A DNA stretch of 64,000 nt from Anaspis maculata (GCA_949128115.1 OX421965.1:45623257-45687256), one strand, 5' to 3'; shown: positions 46,301 to 52,660, numbered from the stretch's first letter. Numbers and translations are program-made. The notes: a model not told the origin generated them from the sequence alone.

Positions 46301-47966
46301 ACGTCATAGGCTCTTTGGTCAAAAATGTGAGTGGAAAGCTAGAACTGCTTGTGAAATCTTCCAAAAAGGGTCCGCTACGCGTTTTATTCATTTGTTTGGG
46401 GGGTTCCGATCAGACAATACTATTGTTTCTTTTTGTACTCCAATATAATATTTCGATGATGAGCGATTGCTCGAAAAATATATTTGGAGTACAAAAAGAA
46501 AATATAGTAGTGTTTGACTGAACCTTCCCAAAGAACATCATCTTTTCTTTAATTGCCGTTCCTCAACTTGACATTTTGAAGTGTGATAAATCCGCAGCAT
46601 GGCAGCATGGAGTCGCTAAATTTGAAATACACTTGGTCCCCCTACTTGGCATTTTTTGAAATTCACAAACAGTATTTGAAAAATTCTTGGACTTTAATTT
46701 TGGAAATAGGTGATTCTTCGAAACCGTCCATTTTCGTTATTTCAACAAAATTTAGCAAACTGATGTTGGTGCGAGAATTATGAATAAAAAATATCAACTA
46801 TATATTGGGTGTGTACTAGATTTCCATTTATTATTTAGGGTTCATGGAGTAACAAATCGAATTTATCAAAGAAATAAGATATAAAAAAATCTCTCCACAA
46901 AACTGTGTTCTCATATACGCTCCGCATCGGTCGAGGGACCAATCGAATGGTTCAGGGTTCAGAGGCATAGGTATCTGAAGAAAAATAATTTTCGAGGTTT
47001 TTTGACTCACCCTGTATAGAAAACAAATTCAATACACATCCATTGTTTCATATTTCTCACTACTCCATAATTTTGTCACCTACAGTTTACCAAAATCTTT
47101 TGAAATGACGAAACTAAATAGAAGGGTTCGAAGGACTAGCCTTTGACCTTTCGTTACTTCAAAAATAAGAGTCAAGAATTTTTCGTTTTTTTTTTTGTGG
47201 ACCAACTTCATAAAAGATACGGGTACGGTCATTGTCCAATAAAAACGGGTACAGCTGTTGACACGGAGTGTAGGTACTGACTTTTTGGAATTTTGGCTAC
47301 TCTGTCACACTGTGACACCAAGCCAAGAGTTCCAAAAATCAGTACATTCCGCGTCCTACCACTCCTATCTACTGTCATCGCCCGTATGCAAAATGTTCTA
47401 ACGTTCATTAGTGAATGATGAGAGATTTCGTAATACGAGCCTTACCTCAAAATTGCTAAGCTCTCCCCATTTGTTATCAATTTCTTCTTTCTCAACTGTA
47501 GTCCTCACTTTAGCCAAATTGATGCCCAATTCCGAGCACATAGAGTTCAAAGACTTGTGTATCCTCTTATCCCAGCTAATCTGGGCCTTCCTAAAGAACG
47601 AATCGTACGGCGAAGACACGTCTTTTTTCTTCGTCTTGAGCCAGTGGTAAACGTTATTCCGCAACGCACAGTCCGAGCCGTCGTCCTTCATGGCCTTCAG
47701 CAGGCTATCTTTAAAATCATCGTATTTCACGTTCGGCGTGGCGACCACTTTCTGAAACGCCTCGTCCATTTTAAACTTGAATTTGTCAAAAAATAAGACA
47801 TATCTATGCGTGATTGAACGATGGCAATTGAAAATCAGGTGTGTGGAAACAAAGGGATGAGCACCTGTATGTCCCTGAACACAGCCTGGTAAGCGGGGCA
47901 CGTTTTGAAGTCCTCGCATATTTTTATGGCCGTGTGATGAATGCTTTTGTCTTTTAAATCGTCCAT
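22126..47966 (-). CDS. TBC1D19: TBC1D19-like TBC-domain protein (eight placed exons, 25.8 kb)
   Basis: Exons in transcript order: 47966-47865, 47775-47446, 43860-43769, 42996-42861, 42100-41895, 34352-34055, 26902-26701, 22381-22126. Every junction except exon 3/exon 4 is phase-compatible with GT..AG sites. Exon 3 ends phase 2 and exon 4 starts phase 0, so a small exon (length 1 mod 3) or another splice site is missing. The placed exons give about 540 codons; human TBC1D19 has 526. Hallmarks matching vertebrate TBC1D19 include RPVYAPKDFL, LTASNDD then YQVLLCFSRD, GVIPYHGF, and GIVSLCL then AFSGHLPPEQLLNLWD. TBC domains usually act as Rab GTPase-activating proteins. Here the IxxDxxR arginine finger is absent and the YxQ glutamine finger position reads YHG, as I recall for vertebrate TBC1D19, so catalysis is doubtful. 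Introns are packed with mobile elements. Confidence 0.92.
22598..24070. repeat. Foldback K, 1.47 kb, in TBC1D19 last intron
   Basis: Long, highly similar arms of about 700 bp: TATACGGCATTTAATGATAC at the left is mirrored by GTATCATTAAATGCCGTATA at the right. Inner pairs include GTCAAGTTGACGGTCCAAGA against its complement near 23945 and CATGGCGACCAATGCCATCG against CGATGGCATTGGTCGCCATG. The arms contain an additional short palindrome (GGGGCCCTATTCTTGAAACG near 23093 against GTTTCAAGAATAAGGCCCC near 23200). Non-coding. Confidence 0.9.
24352..24652. repeat. MITE family F, larger palindromic copy (301 bp)
   Basis: The outer ends CCTACATTGAGCATCAAAAG and GCTGATCAATGTAAGGCC are mirrored. A second, inner copy of the end (TTACATTGAGCATCAAATGC) begins at about 24502, so the element consists of two half-elements back to back around AGCTCGGCAGCAAAAAAAAG. 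It is related to 11556-11767. Confidence 0.8.
24744..24930 (-). other. Possible unassigned exon (weak)
   Basis: On the minus strand, 62 codons stay open between a possible acceptor (CAGCCTGTAG|TGG) and a donor (CATTCAG|GTACCA). The frame carries a protein-like stretch (RFEAFRFLLMEFLFQYFDEP) and is not part of any foldback arm that I can see. The acceptor has a poor pyrimidine tract, no family is recognised, and it does not belong to TBC1D19, whose exons 7 and 8 already join correctly. It may be chance or part of a nested gene. Confidence 0.2.
25128..26051. repeat. TA|CAGGGTG foldback, 0.92 kb
   Basis: Left border TA|CAGGGTGTTTGCAAACTTG and right border CAAGTTTACAAACACCCTG|TA. The inner arms pair AGGTGGGTCCTTCGACCCC with GGGGTCGAAGGACCACC and GATACGCGCTTTAGGCTTAG with its partner near 25570. 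A second CAGGGTGAGTCAT end lies at 25367, suggesting an additional nested end. Relatives lie at 46580-47180. Confidence 0.8.
26080..26300 (-). mobile_element. tRNA-like SINE remnant (tentative)
   Basis: On the minus strand, TAGCGCAGTAGTCTG (A-box-like) is followed about 45 bp later by GGGTTCGATTCCGC (B box). The rest is not tRNA-like, and no tail or target duplication is clear. Downstream, 26340-26410 has the short repeat GGCCCAAACTTTCAAT twice. Confidence 0.4.
26701..26902 (-). CDS. TBC1D19: TBC1D19-like exon 7
   Basis: Acceptor CTATTTTTATAG|CTGCCCCG at 26902 completes a GCT codon begun in exon 6, giving MYAAPFCYLF. It encodes FYVRYFHRLHRVCANPQGIV then SLCLQYEKMLQCFEP. Donor ATCC|GTGAGT at 26701, phase 2. 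It matches the central TBC helices of TBC1D19. Confidence 0.93.
27262..28150. repeat. Foldback L, about 0.9 kb, interrupted by a SINE
   Basis: Arm 27262-27336 (AGTTTTGTTTGACACCACAA, then GGCAGTCATCAACTTCGTG) is mirrored at 28074-28150 (AAGTTGATGGCTGACAACTG, then GTGTCAAACAAAACTTGCC). The SINE at 27355-27731 lies just inside the left arm. The frames of 92-145 codons here are reflections of the arms. Confidence 0.65.
27355..27731 (-). mobile_element. tRNA-derived SINE with poly(A) tail
   Basis: Read on the minus strand, the head is tRNA-like with A box GTGGCCGAGTGG and B box GGTTCGAATCCC. The body follows, with 3' motif ACCTCGTAGTTGATGCGTCG, then an A-rich tail (T-rich on the plus strand, about 27355-27397). 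The 8-bp GTTTCTTC occurs immediately outside both ends (27347-27354 and 27732-27739), a plausible short target duplication. The head alone could be mistaken for a tRNA gene, but the long non-tRNA body and poly(A) tail show it is a SINE. It belongs to a different family from the element at 2227. Confidence 0.82.
28256..30405. repeat. Foldback M, 2.15 kb, with internal TA|CAGGGTG ends
   Basis: The outer ends TTAGTCCGGACGTTAAGGTC and its mirrored partner (ATACCTTAACATCCGGACTA) enclose CAGGGTGTCGTATAG (28402) and CTATACGACACCCTG (30255-30269). Arms of about 1 kb match around a centre near 29330, for example CTCACTAAGAGAAGGCTGTT against AATAGCCTTCTCTTAGTGAG. Because the arms continue outside the CAGGGTG borders, the duplication includes flanking DNA. 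Non-coding. Confidence 0.85.
30406..31340. other. Intronic stretch with a decayed foldback fragment
   Basis: 30420-30700 resembles the arms of the 4393-5860 foldback (TTCAACCGATTTTGTTCAAA-like text and CACCCTCCCCCATTATCTAC against CCCCCCATTATCC). 30700-31340 holds no feature I can support. Confidence 0.35.
31341..32565. repeat. Foldback N, 1.2 kb, with internal TA|CAGGGTG ends
   Basis: CAGGGTGATTCACCACCAAA (31395) is mirrored by TTTGGTGGTGAATCACCCTG (ending 32468). Outside these ends the arms continue: TTTCAAGTCCGACTTGCAAC at 31340 is mirrored by GTTGCAAGTCGGACTTGAAA at 32545. A second internal pair is CTACAGGGTGATCATTTATT (31500) against GTATCACCCTGTAACTTC (32350). Confidence 0.85.
32643..32864 (+). 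other. Unrecognised open frame, 73 codons
   Basis: A plus-strand frame with a hydrophobic stretch (VLMVLLLVFIQFSQVV) followed by MENKCCGP and a charged end (SIKYDVTLEEAKRTT). A short sequence inside it (CAAGTCCACAAGTTATACAG, 32760) also occurs at 3841, at the start of unit C, so it probably belongs to a repeat. No family is recognised; it is not called a gene. Confidence 0.2.
32930..33515. repeat. Dispersed unit C, copy 2, interrupted
   Basis: Matches 3836-4213 in the same orientation on both sides of the foldback at 33017-33195. After TTTACCTG the insert begins, and after it TGTGCTTTCTGCGCACG resumes the unit. There is also a 40-bp extra stretch near 33390-33420. Confidence 0.8.
33017..33195. 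repeat. Small foldback inserted in unit C (179 bp)
   Basis: Terminal inverted repeats GGCCGCTATTCCTGAATCGT and ACGATTCAAGAATAGCGGCC, with inner pair AAAAGTCCCTGGGAGT and ACTCCCAGGGACTTTT. CTG flanks both sides and is present once at the uninterrupted copy near 3925, so a 3-bp target duplication is likely. Confidence 0.88.
33825..34042. repeat. MITE adjacent to the exon 6 splice donor (218 bp)
   Basis: Terminal inverted repeats ACTATTGCCGACACATAAAA and TTTTATGTGTCGGCAATAGT continue as GTGAACGACAGATG against CATCTGTCGTTCAC. Its right end lies 12 bp from the exon 6 donor dinucleotide of TBC1D19. To its left, 33590-33780 contains another weak palindrome (ATCCACCTAGACCCAAGTTT against ATTTGTACCGTCTAGGTGGA). 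Confidence 0.85.
34055..34352 (-). CDS. TBC1D19: TBC1D19-like exon 6
   Basis: Acceptor AATTTGTAG|CACTACGAC at 34352, donor GTATG|GTAAGTG at 34055, phase 1. It encodes ENVLQYDLMIDKLIIKDINL, TASNDDQYFVFEDVLYQVLL, CFSRDTEIL and FPPSGVIPYHGFAMY. This is the most conserved stretch with vertebrate TBC1D19. The arginine-finger position has no arginine, and the glutamine-finger segment reads IPYHGF rather than a YCQG-type motif. Confidence 0.95.
34754..35096. repeat. MITE with duplicated 3' end (343 bp)
   Basis: Left end GGGCGCGTTCAGCAGGCTC and right end mirrored GGGTACGTTCAGCAGGC. ATT flanks both sides (34751-34753 and 35097-35099). The 3' segment from GAGTGGGGAAATAAAGAGCG to ACGTACCC repeats 34910-35009 with few changes, so the right end occurs twice in tandem. 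34353-34753 has no recognised feature. Confidence 0.8.
35406..35956 (-). mobile_element. THAP-ORF DNA transposon family P, copy 1
   Basis: Terminal inverted repeats AGGCTACTTCGTTTGGGC and, at the other end on the opposite strand, AGGTCCCTTCGTTTCGG. AT flanks both ends. The minus strand has an ORF at 35823-35545 whose first roughly 80 codons are shared with the copy at 61630-62187 (it contains MAVPRRKFKEATK). In this copy the frame is damaged before the cysteine motif seen in the other copy. The element looks like an internally deleted derivative of an autonomous transposon. Confidence 0.7.
35957..36240 (+). repeat. Repeat family E, partial copy
   Basis: GTCGCCGATTAAGTGCTGGC and TTTTTGAAAACAATCGCAAA match the family E copies at 9470-10480. 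Non-coding. Confidence 0.65.
36315..36494. repeat. MITE, about 180 bp
   Basis: Ends GGCCGGTATTTTCAT and ATGAAAATATCGGCC are near-perfect inverted repeats. Inner sequence AACCAGAAGCAAACACCATAG (reverse strand) weakly mirrors CCTGGAAGTTAATCACCATAG. Confidence 0.7.
36777..36985. mobile_element. LTR fragment, related to the solo LTR at 43951
   Basis: Starts TGTTACGAATTAGCG and shares ATAATTGAGAGAC, CTACTAAATACAC and the ATCGCTTTG area with the LTR at 43951-44234, but lacks a matching TTCGTAACA end. Truncated or diverged copy. Confidence 0.55.
37040..37359. repeat. Foldback, 320 bp
   Basis: ATGGAGTATTATAC at the left is mirrored by GTATAATACTCTAT at the right, with inner pairs CAATAAATAAATAAC/TTATTTATTG and TGACGTCA on both sides of the centre. 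No feature is seen in 37360-37830; a 108-codon frame there has no family match. Confidence 0.7.
37831..37996. repeat. MITE family I, copy 1 (166 bp)
   Basis: Ends AGGTGCGTTCAGTCAGCTTA and TAAGCTGACTGAACGCACCT are perfect inverted repeats. Arms extend over TTTAGCCGCAAGTTTTAGTT and its mirror. TAA flanks both sides (37828-37830 and 37997-37999). A second copy is at 49532-49696 with about 90 percent identity by eye. Confidence 0.9.
37997..38907. other. Intronic stretch, mostly featureless
   Basis: 38303-38360 resembles the 3' body of the SINE at 2227 (AAACTCCTATGG). A minus-strand frame at 38685-38380 has no recognised family. Nothing else is supported. Confidence 0.3.
38908..39754. repeat. Foldback Q, 0.85 kb
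   Basis: TAAGGAGATGTGCAACACGT is mirrored by ACGTGTTGCACATCTCCTTA, and further in CAAAATTTTGATGGTGTATC by its partner near 39670. The loop centre is near 39385. TA dinucleotides border both ends. Confidence 0.85.
39755..40978. other. Intronic stretch without confident feature
   Basis: Only a lone CCACCCTGTATAG fragment near 40170 resembles a foldback border. Short open frames have no family match. Confidence 0.3.
40979..41725. repeat. TA|CAGGGTG foldback, 0.75 kb
   Basis: Left TA|CAGGGTGTCCCGAAAATAC, right GTATTTTCGGGACACCCTG|TA. Arms of about 320 bp include AGGAGCCTGTAGCTCCC and its mirror, and CGACAACGTTCTAG against CTAGAACGTTGTCG. It is the cleanest representative of this border class and lies 170 bp beyond the exon 5 donor of TBC1D19. 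Confidence 0.9.
41895..42100 (-). CDS. TBC1D19: TBC1D19-like exon 5
   Basis: Acceptor TATACGTAG|AGCTTTCC at 42100 fits the phase of exon 4. A stronger-looking upstream AG at 42117 would break the frame. Donor CAATAC|GTAAGAC at 41895, phase 0. It encodes ERIILGGKVLAKNYAPIAQE then FLKKGSPQCMRAKMWTSVLG, matching the start of the TBC domain (RxGSP..LRAxxW). Confidence 0.88.
42521..42815. repeat. MITE family J, copy 2, interrupted
   Basis: The left end AGCTGTATTACACTACACAA and right end ATACAGCT match 18531-18645. The right terminal repeat is split by the element at 42643-42804. It lies between exons 5 and 4 of TBC1D19, 46 bp from the end of exon 4. Confidence 0.85.
42643..42804. repeat. TA-inserted MITE nested in family J (162 bp)
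   Basis: Inverted repeats TAGACAATACAAATAGAGAA and TTCTCTATTTGTATTGTCTA; TA on each side (42641-42642, 42805-42806). The intact copy of the host element reads TAGTG|TA|ATACAGCT, so removing this insert plus one TA restores it exactly. This fits a Tc1/mariner-type non-autonomous element. Confidence 0.9.
42861..42996 (-). CDS. TBC1D19: TBC1D19-like exon 4
   Basis: Acceptor TTAATTTCAG|CTGCCCG at 42996, donor CTTCCTC|GTAAGC at 42861; 45 codons plus one base. It encodes LPEVGVFTNSTESKKLVGIG then EYGFKLLALFTEKNV, corresponding to the stretch before the TBC domain in vertebrate TBC1D19. The start phase (0) does not match the end phase (2) of the preceding placed exon. Confidence 0.8.
43598..43712. 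repeat. MITE family A, copy 2
   Basis: Ends GTGCGTTTCTGTAAAAATAC and GTTTTCAGAGAGAATCGCAC. Shorter than the other two copies. It ends 55 bp from the exon 3 donor of TBC1D19. 42997-43597 has no recognised feature. Confidence 0.7.
43769..43860 (-). CDS. TBC1D19: TBC1D19-like exon 3
   Basis: Acceptor TTTGTGTTTAG|GTTGATA at 43860 joins exon 2 in phase 0. It encodes VDIHKYRPVYAPKDFLDVLL then NLKGPFTKAK; RPVYAPKDFL is nearly identical to vertebrate TBC1D19. The apparent donor AAAAG|GTATCA at 43769 leaves phase 2. Reading on past the donor stays open for 13 more codons before TGA. Confidence 0.88.
43951..44234. mobile_element. Solo LTR, 284 bp, 4-bp target duplication
   Basis: Begins TGTTACGAA and ends TTCGTAACA (TG...CA with a 9-bp inverted repeat). 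ATAT flanks both sides (43947-43950 and 44235-44238). There are no internal retroviral-type genes beside it, so it is a recombined solo LTR, or a short TIR element. The 4-bp duplication suits a Ty3/gypsy-type LTR. It is inserted in TBC1D19 intron 2. Confidence 0.75.
44235..44885. other. Intronic stretch without confident feature
   Basis: A minus-strand frame at 44795-44532 (87 codons) shows no family and no convincing splice sites, and is not needed for the TBC1D19 model. Nothing else is seen. Confidence 0.3.
44886..45021. repeat. MITE family A, copy 3
   Basis: TGGTGCGATTCTCTAAAAAA at the left, GAATAGCACCA at the right; arms TTACATTCCATAAAGGCTCT and its mirror GAGCGTTTATGGAATGTTAT. It lies in the opposite orientation to copy 1. 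Confidence 0.8.
45245..45830 (+). repeat. Tandem repeat, about 207-bp unit, three diverged copies
   Basis: Landmarks recur three times: TGTATGCAT at about 45257, 45475 and 45683, a CTCGATGT...AAGTTCACACTGTAG segment, and GGCGGAACCCGCTTCTT followed by A-rich ATATCTTCT. The first copy starts with a short (GTAT)n run. Confidence 0.75.
46402..46524. repeat. Small foldback, 123 bp
   Basis: GGTTCCGATCAGACAATACT at the left is mirrored by AGTAGTGTTTGACTGAACC at the right, with inner arms TTTCTTTTTGTACTCCAA and TTGGAGTACAAAAAGAAA. 45831-46401 shows no gene. Confidence 0.75.
46580..47180. repeat. Diverged relative of the 25128-26051 foldback
   Basis: 46690-46760 (TTCGTTATTTCAACAAAATT) and 47095-47160 (GGGTTCGAAGGACTAGCC) match the two arms of the 25-kb foldback. 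CTCACCCTGTATAG is present at 47010. An additional palindrome at 47220-47395 pairs GACGGGCGATGACAG-like and GGTACGGTCATTG-like arms weakly. Confidence 0.5.
47446..47775 (-). CDS. TBC1D19: TBC1D19-like exon 2
   Basis: Acceptor AAATTCAAG|TTTAAAATGG at 47775, donor TTTTGAG|GTAAGG at 47446; 110 codons, phase 0 at both ends. It encodes FFRKAQISWDKRIHKSLNSM then CSELGINLAKVR and DNKWGEL, close to the RKAQGSWEKRILKSLNSMC region of vertebrate TBC1D19. The frame is open further upstream, but the true N-terminus is on exon 1 in another register. Confidence 0.92.
47865..47966 (-). CDS. TBC1D19: TBC1D19-like exon 1
   Basis: ATG at 47966 opens 34 codons (starting MDDLKDKSIHHTAIKICEDF) to donor GACATACAG|GTGCTC at 47865, phase 0, with an 89-bp intron to exon 2. 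The protein is weakly similar to the vertebrate N-terminus (a helical IxxxxQKL segment). The start is chosen as the first in-frame ATG near the exon. A GTGCTC donor is weaker than consensus. Confidence 0.7.
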
Positions 47967-49429
47967 GAATCGGTCTTGAAAAAAACTTGATAGGCACCTA
48001 CAACCGTTTTATATAACTGAGGGCGTTTTGTAGTAGGTTCAAAATAGTGAAACTTTAGGGTAGATTGTTGAAGGGTTGCCCATGGCAACGTATTGATTTG
48101 TAGGGCTTGAAGGTGGAATAAGCAAGCCTATGATAGTGGAGGCGGGAACAGGATTTTTCAGTTAACAACACTTGTCTAACCAATATAAAATTTTAAAACA
48201 AATGATTTAAAAGGAAAGCGTAAGGGTTTTATGGATTTCACGTCTGCAGCAAACTTGAGGAATGAAAGCGACAGGCAACTCACTTTCATGTTCCCTAATC
48301 TGTTATGTAGTAGAATTAAGGCATATTATTACATATATACCATATAGGCATATAGGTTTACAGTTTACACCTGTTTGGAAATAAACAATTATTTATTTAT
48401 TTATTATATTATGTAAATCAAAAAATAGACTGCGGAGTCGACATTTCAATTGTATTTTAATTTATTTTTTACTTTAATATGGCAGCAGGCAGATATACAC
48501 GGTGCCCATTGTATTTTAGTCCAATCAAATTAAGCAAAAACCGGTCAAAACCTGGAAAAAATTCGGACCGAAGCAGAATTCAGTAACATACTGAAATTTC
48601 TGGAAATTGCATGCAAAGCTTGTAATTTTTTTAGGACCAATAAAGAGCGTAATCCCTCGCGTCATCCTTGAGAATTTCCGGTTTCCTCGTACAGGTCCAT
48701 AGTTTCCTCTGATAAACCTGTTGCCTTTACAACAAAAAACACCAGTGAGATGATTGTAGCCCACTGAATTTCCAAGAGACCCTCAGTACCTACCAAACTC
48801 ATTGTCATTACCCTGTGGTTATTGATATCTGAGATACAGATTCTACAAAAACGCAGTGGAAATCACTCGAAATTTATTTTCGGATTTCACTAACAATTTA
48901 CATTTGCATTAAGTCTTAATTCAGAATTCAGGACTGTGAAGTAGTGAATTAACAACAAATATGCGCATTTACAAGTGTTTTTCCAGTTGACAAATTGGCT
49001 GCCTTCCTCCCCCTCTCCAAATATTTTCGCTTCGTCCCTTTAAGCCGATTGAGGCTAACGGGCAACGGGCTTACCCAGTATCATCGCTACTGGATTATAC
49101 ATATAATTTTTTGTTAGAATATCCATTGATCAATTCATCAATCGATCAATCTTAGGTGTCTATGTTACCTGCAAAATATTCTAAAAAAAAATAGTACCTA
49201 CATTATATAGGTGTCCCAGCTAAAACAATCCAGCGCGACTTTCTCAGGGAATATCAAGGCAACAAAAAAAAATTCCAATTGGGGGGAAGCCTCCCTTTTA
49301 GCTTTCTTTTGAGGGGGCGCCGATGCTTGTAGGTGCTCTGGTTTCCAAGAAAATGCAATTTCAATCGGGCGAGTCACAAGAATTTGAAAATTCATGATGA
49401 CAAAACAAAATACTTCAAAAAAAAAAAAA
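47967..49429. other. Region upstream of TBC1D19
   Basis: Presumed promoter and 5' UTR near the left end, without a clear core-promoter motif. A TTTATTTATTTATT tract at 48389-48405 resembles a SINE tail. A minus-strand frame at 49515-49198 (105 codons) lies at the edge of a repeat and has no family match. Confidence 0.3.
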
Positions 49430-49875
49430 TCCTCTTTCTCTAGGCTACCTGGCCCAGTAAGCCAGATATTCTGCCTCACAGTCCGGCAAACAGAATTCAT
49501 GACGTCTCCGATCACACACTTGTGACTTTAAAGGTGCGTTCAGTCAGCTTATTTAGCCGCAATTTTAATTTTAGCCGTAAGCGCTGCATCGCTTATTGGC
49601 TGTTCCGAGGAGGCTGGTTCATAAGAGCCAATGGGCGTCGCTGCGCTTGCGACTAAAATTAAAACTTGCGGCTAAATAAGCTGACTGAACGCACCTTGAC
49701 ACTAGTCGTTACTAGGACTTTTTTACTTACCATACCTGGATTTACCATAGCAATGAATACTGGCTGATGTTAAAATCAACAAATGTGTGATCAGTGACTC
49801 AGTGACGTCGTCATGAATTCCGAATATTGTGTTTGCTGGGCTGTAAGGTAGAATATCTGGCTTACTGGGCCAAAA
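49430..49875. repeat. Foldback enclosing MITE I copy 2
   Basis: CTGGCCCAGTAAGCCAGATA at the left is mirrored by TATCTGGCTTACTGGGCC at the right; inner pair ACAGAATTCATGACGTC against GACGTCGTCATGAATTC. The MITE at 49532-49696 sits in its loop. Confidence 0.75.
49532..49696. repeat. MITE family I, copy 2
   Basis: Same ends as 37831-37996 (AGGTGCGTTCAGTCAGCTTA and its mirror). Flanks are TAA on the left and TGA on the right, a decayed 3-bp duplication. Confidence 0.88.
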
Positions 49876-49884
49876 ATTGCTAAT

Positions 49885-50600
49885 TGAAATGGAGGGGATG
49901 CAACCCGTCAATCCATTGGATGCAAATACATCGTAATTCGACGCATTGTATCACGTTGATATCATTTTGGTACAAAAAATGTCGATCATTGTTGAAGGGG
50001 GCTCGTGTGGATATGTGGTGTGGATGCGAAGCTCGGCTAGGGGGTTCTTTTTTCTCCTGCGTCATATTGAACCGATCACAACAAGTTTGGTATCTTTTCC
50101 GACTAAATTAATTCTCCTGAAATTGAATCCGCTGAGTAAATTGGGATGACAAGAAGTTCGAACAAGTTGACTTAAACTTGTTTTTTTCTTTGACAATTTT
50201 GACGAATTTTATTTTTACTGTTAGAGATGTTTATCTTCGAAAATATTCCAGGGGCCATTAGATAGAAGTGTATTCTCCACGAGAATCTTCCACTCGATGT
50301 ATAATTTTGTTTCTTGAGTTTACAAAATCGATTTGAACCTGAGCCGGCGCGGCGCGTCGTCTACTACTGACCAGAACACTACAGCATGCACCTTCAAATG
50401 AAAATAGCTCAAATTATTGAAGAAATAACAACTCATCTTTGAAAACTGAAGGATTTGTGCAGAACTGAATCCCCCATCACATAAATAAAATCGTCATTAA
50501 TCGCACTGCAGGATTTTGAGTTATTCGAGGAGGAGGATAACATTTTGGCAGGATTCATACTCTATGAACTGTTACCTCTCCCCTCAAAATAGGTTTGCAC
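49885..50600 (+). repeat. Foldback family H, one-armed relative
   Basis: Matches the left arm of 15480-17823: AAATGGAGGGGATGCAACCC, AACCGATCACAACAAGTTTG, ACTGCAGGATTTTGAGTTAT and AGCATGCACCTTCA recur in order. The second arm is absent. Confidence 0.7.
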
Positions 50601-51202
50601 ACCTCTGTATATGAAGTTTTTATCTCTTATATGTAACATTGTGATGTAAAATGTATACAGGGTGGTTAAAATTTCGATGCTCACCATTGGTATCTTGGAA
50701 ACGGGAAGAGATACGAGGTCGGTTAAATTAGAAAAAAGTTGCGCATTTTTGTGGCGATTGAGAATCCGAAAAGAAACTTTGAATATTATGATTGGATTAC
50801 GATTTATCACAAAAAAACTGAAAATTCTGATTTCAGAAATTATTTTTCATCTTTCCAACCATTCAAGCTATTTCAATCAAACTTGGTAGTTTTATGTTTT
50901 TGATCACTCCGAATCGATCAACGTTGACAGAAATTTTCCAGGCCTTCTAGATGTCAAATTATGATAGTCACCTTTTGTTTTTCTTATGGCCGCCATATTG
51001 AATTTTTAAACTAATAGATAAAGACAAAAATTAGCTTTCCGAATCAGTAACCAACATGTTCTTTTTATGACATTTTCAGCGTCAAATTTTGAAATTTTCG
51101 TAAATTTTGACAAAATCGGGAATGCTTTGAAAAACAATTGAAATATTATCAATAGCAACAACAAAAAAGTGACAGATGGTGTGCAATTGACGTATCTAAC
51201 TT

Positions 51203-51448
51203 CTTAATCGTGTTTTGTGCTTGTTTGTACCGGTAGTTCATAAAATGATTGGGTCAAGGGTGTCTGTGAATTCAAAAACGTCTGTCGGAACTAGCATCGT
51301 TCTTGTTGAAGTTTGACAAATTTTTTATTAGAAAAGGAGTAAGGATTACCCTAGTTTCGACAGACGTTTTTGAATTCACAGGCACCCTTGATTCATTTAA
51401 TTTATGAACTCTCGGTACAAACAAGCACAAAACACGATTAAGAAGTTA
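51203..51448. repeat. Small foldback inside the 5.5-kb element
   Basis: TTCTTAATCGTGTTTTGTGC is mirrored by GCACAAAACACGATTAAGAA, and GAATTCAAAAACGTCTGTCG by CGACAGACGTTTTTGAATTC. It is followed at 51450-51540 by the right part of MITE B. Confidence 0.85.
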
Positions 51449-51764
51449 CGGCGGATACCAACCAATCAGACCGCGCTGTATTTGGCGAGTTATGCCGTCC
51501 CAAACTTTGCGCCTGCAACTTGGTATCGAACCCTTAGTGTATGGCCATAACGGCGCACCGACCATCGCCTGGTACTATCGCCTCGCCCATAGCCTCGTAC
51601 CCTCGCCTCGACCATAGCACCATAGCCTGGCACCTTCGCCTAGACCATCGCCTCGTCCTAAAGCTACCTACTGTTATTATACGTTATTATACGTATAGGT
51701 AGTGCCCGAAGTCTTGACTTTCTGATTATTTGGCGATTGTTATTAGGAAGAAAATACGCAAATA

Positions 51765-52660
51765 CAGGGTTATTCAAAAGTCCGGAATAAAATTCATAAC
51801 TTTTTTTCATATTTATTTCGGAAAAAATGCTCGAACAGGTCGATTTCTAAAAACGGTAAGCCGTTTTTTCATGACACGTGTCATGTTCTACCGTCAATCC
51901 CCTAGCCTCAAGCCACCATTAGTATTTTTTATCAAATGGCACCTTATGTCTTGTGGGGGCTCGTTGGAAAGCTTGTCGAAAACTCTATTCAGATCTACCA
52001 TTGAAAATTAGATCGGACGTTTCACCATGAAGCTTTGAGGAACCCCAGTTTTACTTAGCGGTCTGGAATAAAATTAATAATTTTTTTCCATATTTATTTC
52101 GGAAAAAACGCTCGAACAGGTCGATTTCTAAAAACAGTATGCCCTTTTTTCATGACACGTGTCATGTTTTACCGTCAACCCCCTAACCCCAAGCCACCCT
52201 TAGTATTTTTTTTCAAATGGCACCTGGCAAATGGGTGGCTTGGGGTTAGAGGGTTGACGGTAGAACATGACACGTGTCATGAAAAAACGGCTTACCGTTT
52301 TTAGAAATGGACCTGTTCGGGCGTTTTTTTTTTTTTAAATAAATATGGAACAAAATTATGAATTTTATTCTGGACAGTTAAGTAAAACTGGGGTTCCTCA
52401 AAACTTCATGGTGAAGCGTCCGATCTAATTTTCATTGGTAGATCTGAACAGAGTTTTTGACAAGCTTTCCAATGAGCCCCCACAAGCCATAGGGTGCCAT
52501 TAAAAAAAAATACTAAGGGTGGCTTGGGGTTAGGGGGTCGACGGTAGAACATGACACGTGTCATGGAAAGACGGCTTACCGTTTACCCGTTCGAGCGTTT
52601 TTTCCGAAATAAATATGGAAAAAAATTATGAATTTTATTCCGGACTTTTGAATAATCCTG
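51765..52660. repeat. Four-unit foldback with CACGTG palindromes
   Basis: TA|CAGGGTTATTCAAAAGTCCG at the left, CGGACTTTTGAATAATCCTG|TA at the right. The element consists of four copies of one unit, two forward then two reverse. Each carries the perfect 16-bp palindrome CATGACACGTGTCATG (51870, 52151, 52266, 52550), which contains the E-box core CACGTG. Non-coding. Confidence 0.88.
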
